Shown here: positions 1 to 7,883 of the stretch, piece by piece
How the letters are laid out: every line of letters starts with the position of its first letter
How positions within the stretch are numbered: position 1 is the first letter of the stretch
From: Microbacterium sp. Leaf320
GTDB lineage: Bacteria; Actinomycetota; Actinomycetes; Actinomycetales; Microbacteriaceae
Direction of reading: 5' to 3'
Length of the DNA stretch: 64,000 nt
NCBI RefSeq assembly: GCF_001423485.1
Contig: NZ_LMOD01000002.1
Location: 581,890 to 645,889 of the forward strand
Made by a program: the position numbers and the translations under genes
The notes under the pieces: generated by a model
The model's input: only the letters and a program-made list of their open reading frames with translations
Database searches by the model: none
What the model was told of the DNA's origin: nothing

Positions 1-1
1 G

Positions 2-463
2 CCCACGGTCGCCGAGCTGGAGAACGAGGGCGATGTCGCAGCCGACTACCTCGAAGAGCTCCTCGACATCGCCGACATCGACGGCGATCTGAACCTCGAT
101 GTGCGGCAGGGGCGTGCCTATGTCTCGGTCGAGGCGGAGGGCGACGGACTTGCGCTCCTTTCGGCTCCCGACACGGTGCAGGCTCTTCAGGAGCTGACAC
201 GTCTGGCAGTGCAGAGCAAGACAGGTTCGTTCTCGCGTCTGATCCTCGATATCGGCGGGTCGCGCGACACGCGTCGTCGCCAGCTCGAGACTCTGGTCAA
301 CGCCGCAGCCGCGAAGCTCGACGACGGTGCAACGCAGGCCTCCCTGCCTGCAATGTCGAGCTACGAACGCAAGCTGGTGCATGATATCGCCGCTGATCAG
401 GGACTTGTCTCGGAGTCGTATGGTGAAGGTGCTGACCGGCACACCGTTCTCCGCCGTCGCTGA
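2..463 (+). CDS. jag: Jag/SpoIIIJ-associated R3H-domain RNA-binding protein (5' truncated by window edge)
   Basis: The frame is open from base 2 to a TGA at 461-463, so the true start lies outside the window. The visible part reads as a KH-like segment (about residues 1-65) followed by an R3H region containing SSYERKLVHDIAADQG and ending in ETGADRHTVLRRR-like sequence (seen: YGEGADRHTVLRRR), the usual C-terminus of Jag/KhpB proteins. These proteins bind RNA. In actinobacteria the gene sits between yidC and rsmG, and rsmG follows 32 bp downstream here, which supports the call. Confidence 0.88.
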   Translation, partial: PTVAELENEGDVAADYLEELLDIADIDGDLNLDVRQGRAYVSVEAEGDGLALLSAPDTVQALQELTRLAVQSKTGSFSRLILDIGGSRDTRRRQLETLVNAAAAKLDDGATQASLPAMSSYERKLVHDIAADQGLVSESYGEGADRHTVLRRR

Positions 464-495
464 CGTTCACGCGAAACATTGATCGGGATGCTGTT

Positions 496-1119
496 GTGAG
501 TGTTGTCGAGGTCGAGCCGGCCGTCGCATCCGAGCTCTTCGGAGAACGGATCGAGCTGGCGAGGCAGTTCACTGCGGCCCTTGCTGAGCATGGAGAAGAG
601 CGCGGCCTCATCGGGCCGCTCGAGCTTCCCCGGCTGTGGACGAGGCACGTCTTGAACAGCGTGATCGCTGCTCCGTTGTTCCATGGTTCGGTTGCAGACA
701 TCGGCTCAGGTGCAGGCCTCCCTGGCATTGTCCTCGCGATCGCACGACCCGACGTGCAGTGGACGCTCATCGAACCGATGGAGCGTCGGGTGATCTGGCT
801 GAACGAGCAGGTCGAGGCGCTGGGTCTCGACAACGTAGAGGTGCTGCGAGCTCGGGCTGAAGAGGCTCAGCGACCCGAGGGCTTCGACGTCGTGACGGCG
901 CGCGCCGTGAGCGCGCTGAAGACTCTGATTCCACTGACCGCTCCGCTCGTTCGTGATGGGGGACAGCTCGTCCTACTCAAGGGGATGAACGCTGCGAACG
1001 AGATCGACGCCGCACAGAAGCAGATCAAGAAGTTCCGTCTCGCGGACGTCCGGGTCGAGGTGCTCGGTGAGGACGTGCTGCCCGAGTCGACGCGTGTCGT
1101 GCGCGCCGTGGTTCGCTAG
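496..1119 (+). CDS. rsmG: 16S rRNA (guanine-527-N7) methyltransferase RsmG/GidB
   Basis: 207 residues from a GTG start, the normal size for RsmG. The SAM-binding loop VADIGSGAGLPG is at about residues 67-78 and the N-terminal segment PRLWTRHVLNS is the conserved RsmG RLWERHILNS-type motif. By family knowledge it methylates N7 of G527 in 16S rRNA. It lies directly after jag and before the parS/parAB region, the conserved order near actinobacterial origins. No strong ribosome binding site precedes the GTG, but the conserved N-terminus begins close behind it. Confidence 0.95.
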   Translation: MSVVEVEPAVASELFGERIELARQFTAALAEHGEERGLIGPLELPRLWTRHVLNSVIAAPLFHGSVADIGSGAGLPGIVLAIARPDVQWTLIEPMERRVIWLNEQVEALGLDNVEVLRARAEEAQRPEGFDVVTARAVSALKTLIPLTAPLVRDGGQLVLLKGMNAANEIDAAQKQIKKFRLADVRVEVLGEDVLPESTRVVRAVVR

Positions 1120-1358
1120 GCAGATACAGCGCTTCAGCGCGTGGTTCTCCCGACCGCCGTCACTTCTGATCTGCAGGATTTCTTCGTTGGCTCGTGCGGC
1201 GTTCCTCTTCGATCAGCGGCACGGATTGTAGCTGCCAGGACTACTCCATCGCCTTGTATGGCGCGGTGTCCCCATCTGTAGGTGGAGGACACCGAGCCCC
1301 TTCGCTGCGGGGTTCAGTGATTCTCCCCGTGTGGTGTTTCGCGCGTGATACCGAACAT

Positions 1359-1372
1359 GTTTCACGTGAAAC
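1359..1372. other. parS site 1
   Basis: Perfect GTTTCACGTGAAAC palindrome, part of a 16-bp palindrome TGTTTCACGTGAAACA at 1358-1373. This is the consensus ParB-binding centromere site of bacterial chromosomes. parA and parB lie 2.8 kb downstream. Confidence 0.95.
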
Positions 1373-1589
1373 AAGAAGCGCAAACGTATGGGGACCCCAG
1401 GGCTAGGAGCGGGGTCGCGATACCAGGGCGACGGTTGTCGATATCGCGATTCGCCACAGCTCCACGCGGCATCCTCGTTCGCCGCTCTTCGCTCTGTCTG
1501 GACACCTCGCGCTCGAGAAGGGGATTGGTCGCCGGGGGCAAGTCCCCCACCTTCGCTTCCCGCGTTGAGGCGATGTACGAGCGAGCTAT

Positions 1590-1603
1590 GTTTCACGTGA
1601 AAC
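1590..1603. other. parS site 2
   Basis: Perfect GTTTCACGTGAAAC palindrome, preceded by TAT. It lies 231 bp from the first site. Confidence 0.95.
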
Positions 1604-1713
1604 GGTGGGTCTTTGCGGGCATAGTGGACCGTTGCTAGATGATCACCGCTGCGCGACGCCAAGCTAGGCGCACGAAGGGCCTCTATTACTAGTCAGTGGA
1701 GAGCTCCCAGGCG

Positions 1714-1762
1714 TTCCGTGAGCTAGGTCATTCGTGAGCTATGTCATTCGTGAGCTATCTCA
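1714..1762. repeat. Three tandem copies of a 16-bp repeat
   Basis: The unit TTCGTGAGCTATGTCA occurs three times in a row with small changes (first copy TTCCGTGAGCTAGGTCA, third copy ending ATCTCA). It ends 18 bp before parS site 3. No coding role is apparent. Confidence 0.85.
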
Positions 1763-1780
1763 TTGGAGAATCGTGGCGGT

Positions 1781-1794
1781 GTTTCACGTGAAAC
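1781..1794. other. parS site 3
   Basis: Perfect GTTTCACGTGAAAC palindrome, followed by AT so that the opposite strand reads ATGTTTCACGTGAAAC. Confidence 0.95.
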
Positions 1795-1872
1795 ATGGCG
1801 CCCGTCGCCCGGCGGCACGAAGGTGGACGTCGTGGAGTGAGGGTATAGCGCAGGAATCCTCTGATCGTGGAT

Positions 1873-1886
1873 GTTTCACGTGAAAC
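1873..1886. other. parS site 4
   Basis: Perfect GTTTCACGTGAAAC palindrome, 92 bp from site 3. Confidence 0.95.
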
Positions 1887-2069
1887 CGTCCGACTGCTGA
1901 CGACCTGAGCCTGCGGTGGCTCTACATGTGCATTGGCGCTCAGGGCGGAGCCGTCTTGACGCGTTGGCACCTTGATCCCCGCTCTTTGGGGAACGAGAGC
2001 CGATGCGCTGCTGTCCTCTGTGGGCGGTGGCGGTGCTCGGGCGCTGGGGATGGGGTGTCGCTGGACTGT

Positions 2070-2312
2070 GGGTTTGGGTTTGGGTTTGGGTTTGGGTTTG
2101 GGGTTGGGGTTGGGGTTGGGGTTGGGGTTTGGGTTTGGGCTTGGGGTGTGGTTCTGGGTTGCGGGTTCTGGGTTGCGGGTTGCGGGTTGCGGGTTCCGGG
2201 TTCCGGGTTCCGGGTTGCGGGTTCTGGGTTCTGGGTTCCGGGTTCCGGGTTCCGGGTTGCGGGTTGCGGGTTCTGGGTTCTGGGTTCCGGGTTCTGGGTT
2301 GTGGGCGGGGGG
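2070..2312 (+). repeat. G-run repeat tract resembling telomeric repeats
   Basis: The plus strand reads five GGGTTT units, then GGGGTT units, a short transition, then 21 consecutive 7-mers of the form GGGTTNN (GGGTTGC, GGGTTCC, GGGTTCT) at 2156-2302, ending in a G-rich tail. More than 30 runs of three or four G, 3-4 nt apart, make it a strong G-quadruplex candidate. It lies inside the parS cluster between sites 4 and 5. Its minus-strand frame encodes a Pro/Glu/Asn repeat, which I regard as spurious. Confidence 0.9.
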
Positions 2313-2722
2313 TGAGGATTGGAGGGGAGCCTGTTCCTTGAAGTCGGTAGGCGTGTAGACGCGTTGGCGTGCGGCCACTCTCTTGTCGCTTTAGGGCTGC
2401 GGTCTGGGCTTCGGGATGAGGTTGGGTTCTCGGATGGATCTGGGTCGCCCAGGGCTGGGTAGCCTGGGTCTGGACCGGGTTATGAGTCGGCCAGGTTATG
2501 GGCCTGAGACTTGTAGTTGGCGGCTATTGGAGCGAAAGCTGCGCGTTGCGTTCGATCGAGAGTCCCCCGTTCAGACACCCTTCGACGACCGAGACGTAAG
2601 ACCGTGCTTCTCAGCCCGGGTGTTCCTTTCGCGATGCACGAGTCCTTCCCCGGTGGACGTGGGGGTCGTCCTTGACCGGTCGCGATACGACGGTGGGTGA
2701 CCCCGGGGCGATACGAATCGAT

Positions 2723-2736
2723 GTTTCACGTGAAAC
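2723..2736. other. parS site 5
   Basis: Perfect GTTTCACGTGAAAC palindrome, about 410 bp beyond the G-run repeat. Confidence 0.95.
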
Positions 2737-3277
2737 GCAGGGCGTCAGTGGCGCAATGCGCGTGCGCTCCGAGATCCTGAGCTGCCGGGGTTAGACCCAG
2801 CACCTGGCTGCTGAGCCGTTGGGGGAGTGAAGTCGTCGATCCACGGCCAAGCCGACTACGTGGCCTTCGTGGCGGACCGCTTCACGTAGCGAGCTGCCGG
2901 CTCATCGCTGTCGACAGACAGCGAGGGTCTGAGCGCGCCCGCGCCCGCCAGATCCCATTGATTCACCATGATCGGTTCGCCTACCGAGCGGCGAAGATCC
3001 GATCCCGCGGGGTAAATGAAGCCGGGGGAGGAGGAGGGGTCGCGCACTTCCATGCTCACTGACGGACGTATGCGGGTCCGGGCCAGTGAGGGGCATCACT
3101 GGGCCGCACCGTCGCGTGGGAGTGCTCACCACGCCCCGGCCATTCATGCGGACATCCGGAGCAGAGTCTGCTGAACAAGACTTTCGAGCGAGCGAGGGGG
3201 ATGAGTCCGATTTAGAACCGCGGATACAGGGCCTCATATACGTACGTCAGCGGTCCAAGTCCCAAACGAGACTCGGT

Positions 3278-3291
3278 GTTTCACGTGAAAC
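3278..3291. other. parS site 6
   Basis: Perfect GTTTCACGTGAAAC palindrome at the end of the first copy of the 119-bp repeat. Confidence 0.95.
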
Positions 3292-3396
3292 GTCGCACCA
3301 CTCGAGCGGGCAACCGGAATCAGTTCGGTCTAAACCCGCGGCTACAGGGGCGCCATGCACGTACGTCGGTGATCCAAGTCCCAAACGAGACTCGGC

Positions 3397-3410
3397 GTTT
3401 CACGTGAAAC
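3397..3410. other. parS site 7
   Basis: Perfect GTTTCACGTGAAAC palindrome at the end of the second copy of the 119-bp repeat. Confidence 0.95.
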
Positions 3411-3513
3411 GCGCACACCATGACGGAGGATGCAGCGTTGGGAACAGGTGGGGGGATCCGCCCCCGCAGCCAAGGCGCCGGATGTCCTCGGCATTGACAT
3501 GCTGTCGGTCGAT

Positions 3514-3527
3514 GTTTCACGTGAAAC
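3514..3527. other. parS site 8
   Basis: Perfect GTTTCACGTGAAAC palindrome 17 bp upstream of the kinase-like gene. It is preceded by AT, giving an in-frame ATG (3512) that would add MFHVKHGYRGR to that protein; I do not use this start. Confidence 0.95.
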
Positions 3528-3532
3528 ACGGA

Positions 3533-3538
3533 TACCGT
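3533..3538 (+). promoter_or_regulatory. Leaderless-type -10 hexamer for the kinase-like gene
   Basis: TACCGT ends 6 nt before the ATG at 3545, and no ribosome binding site is present. It lies immediately beside parS site 8, so ParB bound there could affect transcription. Confidence 0.5.
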
Positions 3539-3544
3539 GGACGA

Positions 3545-3988
3545 ATGGCCCGGGTTCTCATCACCGGAATGTCAGGCGTAGGGAAGTCGAGTGTTGTCGC
3601 GCTACTGGGCGACCGGGGAGTTCCGGCAATCGACACTGACTACGGCAGCTGGAAGACCCAGGACGGCCTGTGGGACGTGAACCGGATGACGGCACTAATA
3701 GAAGGACACCCTGATCTCGCCGTGGCGGGGACCGTTGAGAACCAGGGCTACTTCTACGATCGCTTCGATCACGTGGTGCTGCTCTCGGCACCCGAGGCGA
3801 TCATCCTGGAGCGCGTACAGCGGCGTGCGACGAATCCTTATGGTTCCAGGGAGGCGGAGCGAACAGAGATCCGAGAGAACCTTCGGTCGGTCGAGCCACT
3901 TCTGCGCCGAGGCGCGACGCTCGAACTCGATGCGACGCGGCCGCTTGTCGGCCTGGTGGGGGAGATCATGTCGCTCGTGCGTCCATGA
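3545..3988 (+). CDS. Small P-loop NTPase / nucleoside-kinase-like protein
   Basis: 147 residues. A Walker A loop GMSGVGKSS is at residues 8-16, followed by a DTD acidic motif and a C-terminal region ERVQRRATNPYGSREAERTEIRE like the lid of adenylate or shikimate kinases. The substrate is unknown. The start was chosen because TACCGT at 3533-3538 lies 6 nt upstream, a leaderless promoter layout. An in-frame ATG inside parS site 8 is an alternative. The frame remains open far upstream, but that part is repeat DNA. The gene sits between parS sites and just ahead of parA; whether it takes part in segregation is unknown. Confidence 0.75.
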   Translation: MARVLITGMSGVGKSSVVALLGDRGVPAIDTDYGSWKTQDGLWDVNRMTALIEGHPDLAVAGTVENQGYFYDRFDHVVLLSAPEAIILERVQRRATNPYGSREAERTEIRENLRSVEPLLRRGATLELDATRPLVGLVGEIMSLVRP

Positions 3989-3990
3989 AT

Positions 3991-4004
3991 GTTTCATGTG
4001 AAAC
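3991..4004. other. Degenerate parS site 9 (one mismatch)
   Basis: GTTTCATGTGAAAC differs from consensus at one central position, which breaks the CACGTG core. It lies directly after the kinase-like gene stop codon. ParB affinity is probably reduced; this is an inference from the consensus. Confidence 0.75.
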
Positions 4005-4122
4005 GCGATGATCAAGACTGCATGAGCACGGGCATTCTCAAAGAGAAGCCTCCGGAGCACGGCCGACAGTAAGCAACGTCCGCCACAGCGATTAGAGTGG
4101 AACACGGCCCCGAAAGGAGTGG

Positions 4123-5049
4123 ATGTTTCACGTGAAACAGCCCGAAAAGGCATCACCGAAGGACTCCTTCGGGATGGATACGCCGCTCGCGCGGGAACTC
4201 GCGGACCTCTCAGCTCGCCGCAGAGTCCTCGAAGCAGTGAACATCGACTTCAGTGGGGATACCCGCATCCTGACGGTCTCGAACCAGAAGGGTGGGGTCG
4301 GCAAGACGACCAGCGCGGTCAACGTCGCATCCGCCCTCGCCGGCCTCGGCGCGAAGGTCCTCGTGATCGACCTCGACCCCCAGGGAAACGCCTCCACGGC
4401 TCTCGGAGTTCCGCACAATGCGGACACCCCGAGCGTCTATGACGTCCTGATCGAAGAGGTGCCGCTCGCCGAGATCGTGCAGCAGAGCCCCGAGGACGAG
4501 AATCTCTTCTGCGCACCCAGCACGATCCACCTCGCCGGCGCCGAGATCGAACTCGTGGCTCAGGTCGCACGAGAGCACCGCCTGCGCCGCGCTCTGGAGG
4601 AGTACCTGGTCGACAACCCGATGGACTTCGTGATCATCGACTGCCCGCCGTCTCTCGGTCTTCTCACGATCAACGCGTTCACCGCGGCGAACGAGGTCTT
4701 CATCCCGATCCAGTGCGAGTACTACGCACTCGAGGGACTTAGTCAGCTCCTCGGCAGCATCCAGATGATCCAGAAGCACCTGAATCCCGGGCTTCACCTG
4801 TCGACGATCCTCTTGACGATGTTCGACGGGCGTACGCGACTCGCTCAGCAGGTCGCTGACGAGGTTCGCACCCACTTCCCCGATCAGGTGCTCGACACCG
4901 TCATCCCGCGCTCCGTGCGGGTGTCGGAAGCACCGAGTTTCGGTCAGACCGTGATCGCCTACGATGGGCAATCCGCCGGCGCCGTCGCCTATCGCGAGGC
5001 CGCCGTCGAGATCGCGTCGCGCACCGCGGCGCAGAGCAAGGAGAAATGA
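4123..5049 (+). CDS. parA: Chromosome partitioning ATPase ParA
   Basis: 308 residues. The deviant Walker A motif KGGVGKTT is at 56-63, DLDPQGN at 83-89 and the Walker B region FVIIDCPPSLG in the middle, all typical of ParA/Soj. The start ATG at 4123 has GGAG 4 nt upstream and is itself part of parS site 10, so the protein begins MFHVK, the translation of parS. The gene overlaps parB by ATGA. ParA is the ATPase that moves ParB-parS complexes. The roughly 45-residue N-terminal extension before the ATPase domain is common in actinobacteria. Confidence 0.95.
   Translation: MFHVKQPEKASPKDSFGMDTPLARELADLSARRRVLEAVNIDFSGDTRILTVSNQKGGVGKTTSAVNVASALAGLGAKVLVIDLDPQGNASTALGVPHNADTPSVYDVLIEEVPLAEIVQQSPEDENLFCAPSTIHLAGAEIELVAQVAREHRLRRALEEYLVDNPMDFVIIDCPPSLGLLTINAFTAANEVFIPIQCEYYALEGLSQLLGSIQMIQKHLNPGLHLSTILLTMFDGRTRLAQQVADEVRTHFPDQVLDTVIPRSVRVSEAPSFGQTVIAYDGQSAGAVAYREAAVEIASRTAAQSKEK
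4125..4138. other. parS site 10, overlapping the parA start codon
   Basis: Perfect GTTTCACGTGAAAC starting on the third base of the parA ATG. Codons 1-6 of parA (MFHVKQ) are encoded by the site. ParB binding here could repress its own operon. Confidence 0.95.
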
Positions 5050-6014
5050 TGGCGAAGCGCACTGGACTGGGCCGGGGCATCGGTGCCCTCATCCCCACCG
5101 CTGATCAGTCCGAGCGTCCCGTGGATGTGTTCTTCCCCGGCGCGAACCTGCGCCCGGCGACGGAGCAGACGAGCGACCAGCCCGCCGCAGAGGATCTCGA
5201 GGTTGTCCCAGGCATCCACCTCATCCAGATCGACCCGCAGAAGATCGTCCCGAACCCCCGGCAGCCGCGCACGCATTTCAATCCCGAAGACCTCGCTGAG
5301 CTCGTGCACAGCGTGCGGGAGTTCGGTGTGCTGCAGCCTGTCGTCGTCCGCAAGAACAGCGAGGGCGAGTACGAACTCATCATGGGGGAGCGGCGCACCC
5401 GTGCTGCCCGCGAGGCGGGTCTGGCAGCCATTCCCGCCGTCGTCCGTGAGACCGCCGACGAAGACCTTCTGCGCGACGCGCTCCTCGAGAACCTGCACCG
5501 CTCGGAGCTGAACCCACTCGAGGAGGCATCCGCCTACCAGCAGCTTCTCGAGGACTTCGGAATCACTCAGGAGGAGCTGGCCACGCGCATCGGCCGTTCC
5601 CGTCCGCAGATCAGCAACACGATCCGTCTGCTGAAGCTGCCGGTTCCCGTGCAGCAGCGTGTGGCGGCAGGAGTGCTGACGGCCGGTCACGCTCGCGCGA
5701 TCCTCAGCCTCGAGACCCCCGAGGCGATGCAGCGCCTCGCCGACAAGGTCGTGAACGAGGACCTCTCGGTGCGTGCCACCGAGGTCGCGGCCAAGACCGA
5801 GCCGGCAGCTCCCGGACGCACGGCGAAGCCCACTCCCGGAGCCCGTCGTGCCTACCTCGACGAGGTGGCCGGCAACCTCGGCGATCGCCTGAACACGCGC
5901 GTCAAGGTCTCGCTCGGTGCGCGCAAAGGCCAGGTCATCATTGATTTCGCTTCGATCCAGGATCTGAACCGCATCCTCGAGGAGATCGGGCAATCCGGCT
6001 ACGGATCGGCGTGA
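5046..6014 (+). CDS. parB: Chromosome partitioning protein ParB (CTPase, parS-binding)
   Basis: 322 residues. Seen in order: an N-terminal AKRTGLGRGIGAL ParA-interaction peptide, NPRQPR at 70-75, the GERRTRA nucleotide-binding box at 114-120, a helix-turn-helix GITQEELATRIGRSRPQISNTI around 175-200, and a C-terminal dimerisation domain ending ILEEIGQSGYGSA. By family knowledge ParB binds parS, clamps on DNA with CTP and spreads. Start overlaps the parA stop by 4 bp, so the pair is an operon with translational coupling. It acts on the parS cluster upstream. Confidence 0.96.
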   Translation: MMAKRTGLGRGIGALIPTADQSERPVDVFFPGANLRPATEQTSDQPAAEDLEVVPGIHLIQIDPQKIVPNPRQPRTHFNPEDLAELVHSVREFGVLQPVVVRKNSEGEYELIMGERRTRAAREAGLAAIPAVVRETADEDLLRDALLENLHRSELNPLEEASAYQQLLEDFGITQEELATRIGRSRPQISNTIRLLKLPVPVQQRVAAGVLTAGHARAILSLETPEAMQRLADKVVNEDLSVRATEVAAKTEPAAPGRTAKPTPGARRAYLDEVAGNLGDRLNTRVKVSLGARKGQVIIDFASIQDLNRILEEIGQSGYGSA

Positions 6015-6076
6015 TTCCCCCTCTGAGCGACTGAGCGGTCGTAGACTCGCCAGGTCGCGACGATGAGAGGGATGCC

Positions 6077-7525
6077 ATGTCCAAGCCACTGAATCCAGAG
6101 GGTGTCCGTCGCCGAGTCATAGCGGTCAGCATCGCCGCCGCGCTCGGTGGCTTCCTGTTCGGCTTCGATACGGCGGTGATCAACGGAGCGGTCGACGCTC
6201 TGGCGGGCACCGTCTCAGGTTTCGATCTCGGCGTCGGCCTCAAGGGCTTCGCGGTCTCGTCGGCCCTGATCGGCTGTGCGGTGGGGGCGTGGTTCGCCGG
6301 CCCGATCGCGAACAAACGCGGGCGCATCCCGGTGATGGTCGTCGCGGCGGCGATGTTCTTCATCTCTGCCATCGGCTCCGGACTCGCATTCAGCGTCGTC
6401 GACCTCATCATCTGGCGAGTGATCGGCGGACTCGGCGTCGGTGCAGCGTCCGTCATCGCCCCCGCGTACATCGCGGAGGTCTCTCCTGCGGCGATCAGAG
6501 GACGCCTCGGCTCTCTGCAGCAGCTTGCCATCGTCACCGGTATCTTCGCGGCCCTGCTGTCGGACGCCCTGCTCGCGAACCTCGCGGGTGCGGCCGATCA
6601 GCCGCTGTGGGGCCTCACCGCCTGGCGCTGGATGTTCATGGTCGCCGCCATTCCCGCTCTCGTCTACGGGCTCGTGTCTCTGAGGCTCCCCGAGTCTCCG
6701 AGGTACCTGGTGCGAAAAGGTGACATGAAACGCGCCGCAGAGGTGCTGGAGACCGTCACGGGCGCCGTCGACGTCGATGCGAAGATCAAGGAGATCACGA
6801 GCACGATCGACACGGAGCGCAAGGAGTCGCTGCGCGACCTCCGCGGCAGCCGCCTGGGCCTGAAGCCGATCGTCTGGGTCGGCATCCTGCTGTCGGTGTT
6901 CCAGCAGTTCGTCGGCATCAACGTGATCTTCTACTACTCGACGACGCTGTGGCAGTCCGTCGGCTTCGATGAGTCGAGCGCGCTGCTGACCTCGGTCATC
7001 ACTTCTGTCACGAACATCGTGGTCACGATCGTGGCGATCCTGCTCGTCGACAAGATCGGCCGCCGCATCATGCTGCTCGTCGGTTCTGTGGGCATGACCG
7101 TCACGCTGGGGCTGATGGCGCTGGCGTTCTCGTTCGGCACGTTGGATGCCGAGGGCACGGCGACGCTCCCTGATCCCTGGGCCACGGTGGCTCTGATCTG
7201 CGCGAACGGCTTCGTGGTGTTCTTCGGAGCCACGTGGGGCCCGCTCGTCTGGGTGCTTCTGGGCGAGATCTTCCCGAACTCGATCCGTGCAGGAGCCCTC
7301 GCGGTCGCTGCAGCAGCGCAGTGGGCGGCGAACTTCTTCATCTCGACGACCTTCCCGATCTTCGCCGACATCGGACTCACGTTCGCCTACGGCTTCTACG
7401 CTTTCTTCGCTCTGCTGTCGTTCTTCTTCGTGTACTTCAAGGTTCCCGAGACCAAGGGCAAAGAGCTCGAGGAGATGACGGACGAGCTGAAGGTGGAGCG
7501 CCGGGGCACCCGCAAGGCCACGTAG
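6077..7525 (+). CDS. MFS sugar porter family transporter (sugar:proton symporter type)
   Basis: 482 residues with about twelve hydrophobic segments. Family signatures seen: GGFLFGFDTAVINGA in helix 1, IAEVSPAAIRGRLGSLQQL after helix 4, LPESPRYLV in the central loop, QQFVGINVIFYYS in helix 7 and PETKGKELEEM near the C-terminus. These define the sugar porter family (XylE/GalP/IolT group); the particular sugar or inositol cannot be told. TAGACT at 6042-6047 and GAGAGGGA before the ATG give a conventional promoter and ribosome binding site. Confidence 0.92.
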   Translation: MSKPLNPEGVRRRVIAVSIAAALGGFLFGFDTAVINGAVDALAGTVSGFDLGVGLKGFAVSSALIGCAVGAWFAGPIANKRGRIPVMVVAAAMFFISAIGSGLAFSVVDLIIWRVIGGLGVGAASVIAPAYIAEVSPAAIRGRLGSLQQLAIVTGIFAALLSDALLANLAGAADQPLWGLTAWRWMFMVAAIPALVYGLVSLRLPESPRYLVRKGDMKRAAEVLETVTGAVDVDAKIKEITSTIDTERKESLRDLRGSRLGLKPIVWVGILLSVFQQFVGINVIFYYSTTLWQSVGFDESSALLTSVITSVTNIVVTIVAILLVDKIGRRIMLLVGSVGMTVTLGLMALAFSFGTLDAEGTATLPDPWATVALICANGFVVFFGATWGPLVWVLLGEIFPNSIRAGALAVAAAAQWAANFFISTTFPIFADIGLTFAYGFYAFFALLSFFFVYFKVPETKGKELEEMTDELKVERRGTRKAT

Positions 7526-7528
7526 GCT
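7523..7528 (+). promoter_or_regulatory. Leaderless-type -10 hexamer overlapping the transporter stop codon
   Basis: TAGGCT includes the TAG stop of the sugar porter gene and ends 6 nt before the ATG at 7535; no ribosome binding site is present. Confidence 0.55.
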
Positions 7529-7534
7529 GGAAGC

Positions 7535-7870
7535 ATGACCGAGTCCGTTCCCCGTCGCGCCAGCCTGGAAGTGCTGCGAGCAGAGGCGTCGGACGAACTC
7601 GCTGTGCTCATTCAGGAGCGTCTTCTCAGCGGAGAGGATCCCTGGGAGTTCATGGAGGAGCTGCCGAGCGTCGACGAACTCGTGGTGTATCTGCTGCGCG
7701 CCGACAACATCACCGCGAACGACGGCCTGCGGCCCAACGCGGCTCGTCACTACCGAGTGCTGCGCCAGATCGCTCTGGAGTATCCCGAGCTCACACCGGC
7801 CGTGTGGGGGCTGCTCGACGAGAAGCAGCGCCACCGTCGCTGGGACCCCACGGTCGCCGACGCATCCTGA
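7535..7870 (+). CDS. Conserved hypothetical protein, 111 aa
   Basis: Soluble, acidic, mostly helical by composition, without signal peptide or membrane segment. I recognise no domain. The sequence DPWEFMEELPSVDELVVYLLRADNITANDG and a C-terminal RRWDPTVADAS stand out. The start follows a leaderless -10 hexamer. It overlaps nothing; the GrpB-like gene begins 13 bp after its stop, so the two may be cotranscribed. Confidence 0.75.
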   Translation: MTESVPRRASLEVLRAEASDELAVLIQERLLSGEDPWEFMEELPSVDELVVYLLRADNITANDGLRPNAARHYRVLRQIALEYPELTPAVWGLLDEKQRHRRWDPTVADAS

Positions 7871-7883
7871 GGATTCCGCCGCG

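Larger units (their letters stand above)
3204..3411. repeat. Two tandem diverged copies of a 119-bp unit, each carrying parS
   Basis: Copy one (about 3204-3292) and copy two (about 3321-3411) share blocks such as CCAAGTCCCAAACGAGACTC, an ACGTACGTC block and the parS at their ends. Offset between the two parS sites is 119 bp. The spacer between the copies is diverged. The pattern suggests that parS copy number grew by local duplication. Confidence 0.85.
1120..3544. other. Gene-poor parS-rich region between rsmG and the kinase-like gene
   Basis: About 2.4 kb with no convincing gene: short open frames lack family motifs, ribosome binding sites and typical codon use. It holds eight perfect parS palindromes, a 16-bp triple tandem repeat (1714-1762), a 243-bp G-run repeat (2070-2312) and a duplicated 119-bp unit carrying parS (3204-3411). 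The ratio of structured repeats to coding sequence suggests a centromere-like segment serving chromosome segregation. Confidence 0.85.

Noticed and set aside
1755..2378. Minus-strand frame rich in NPEPGT repeats
   Set aside because: It is only the translation of the G-run repeat; no start signal, no family, and all frames across the tract are open for the same reason.
3086..3544. N-terminal extension of the kinase-like gene
   Set aside because: The open frame upstream covers the parS repeats and has no ribosome site; the P-loop begins 8 residues after the chosen start, as in related kinases.
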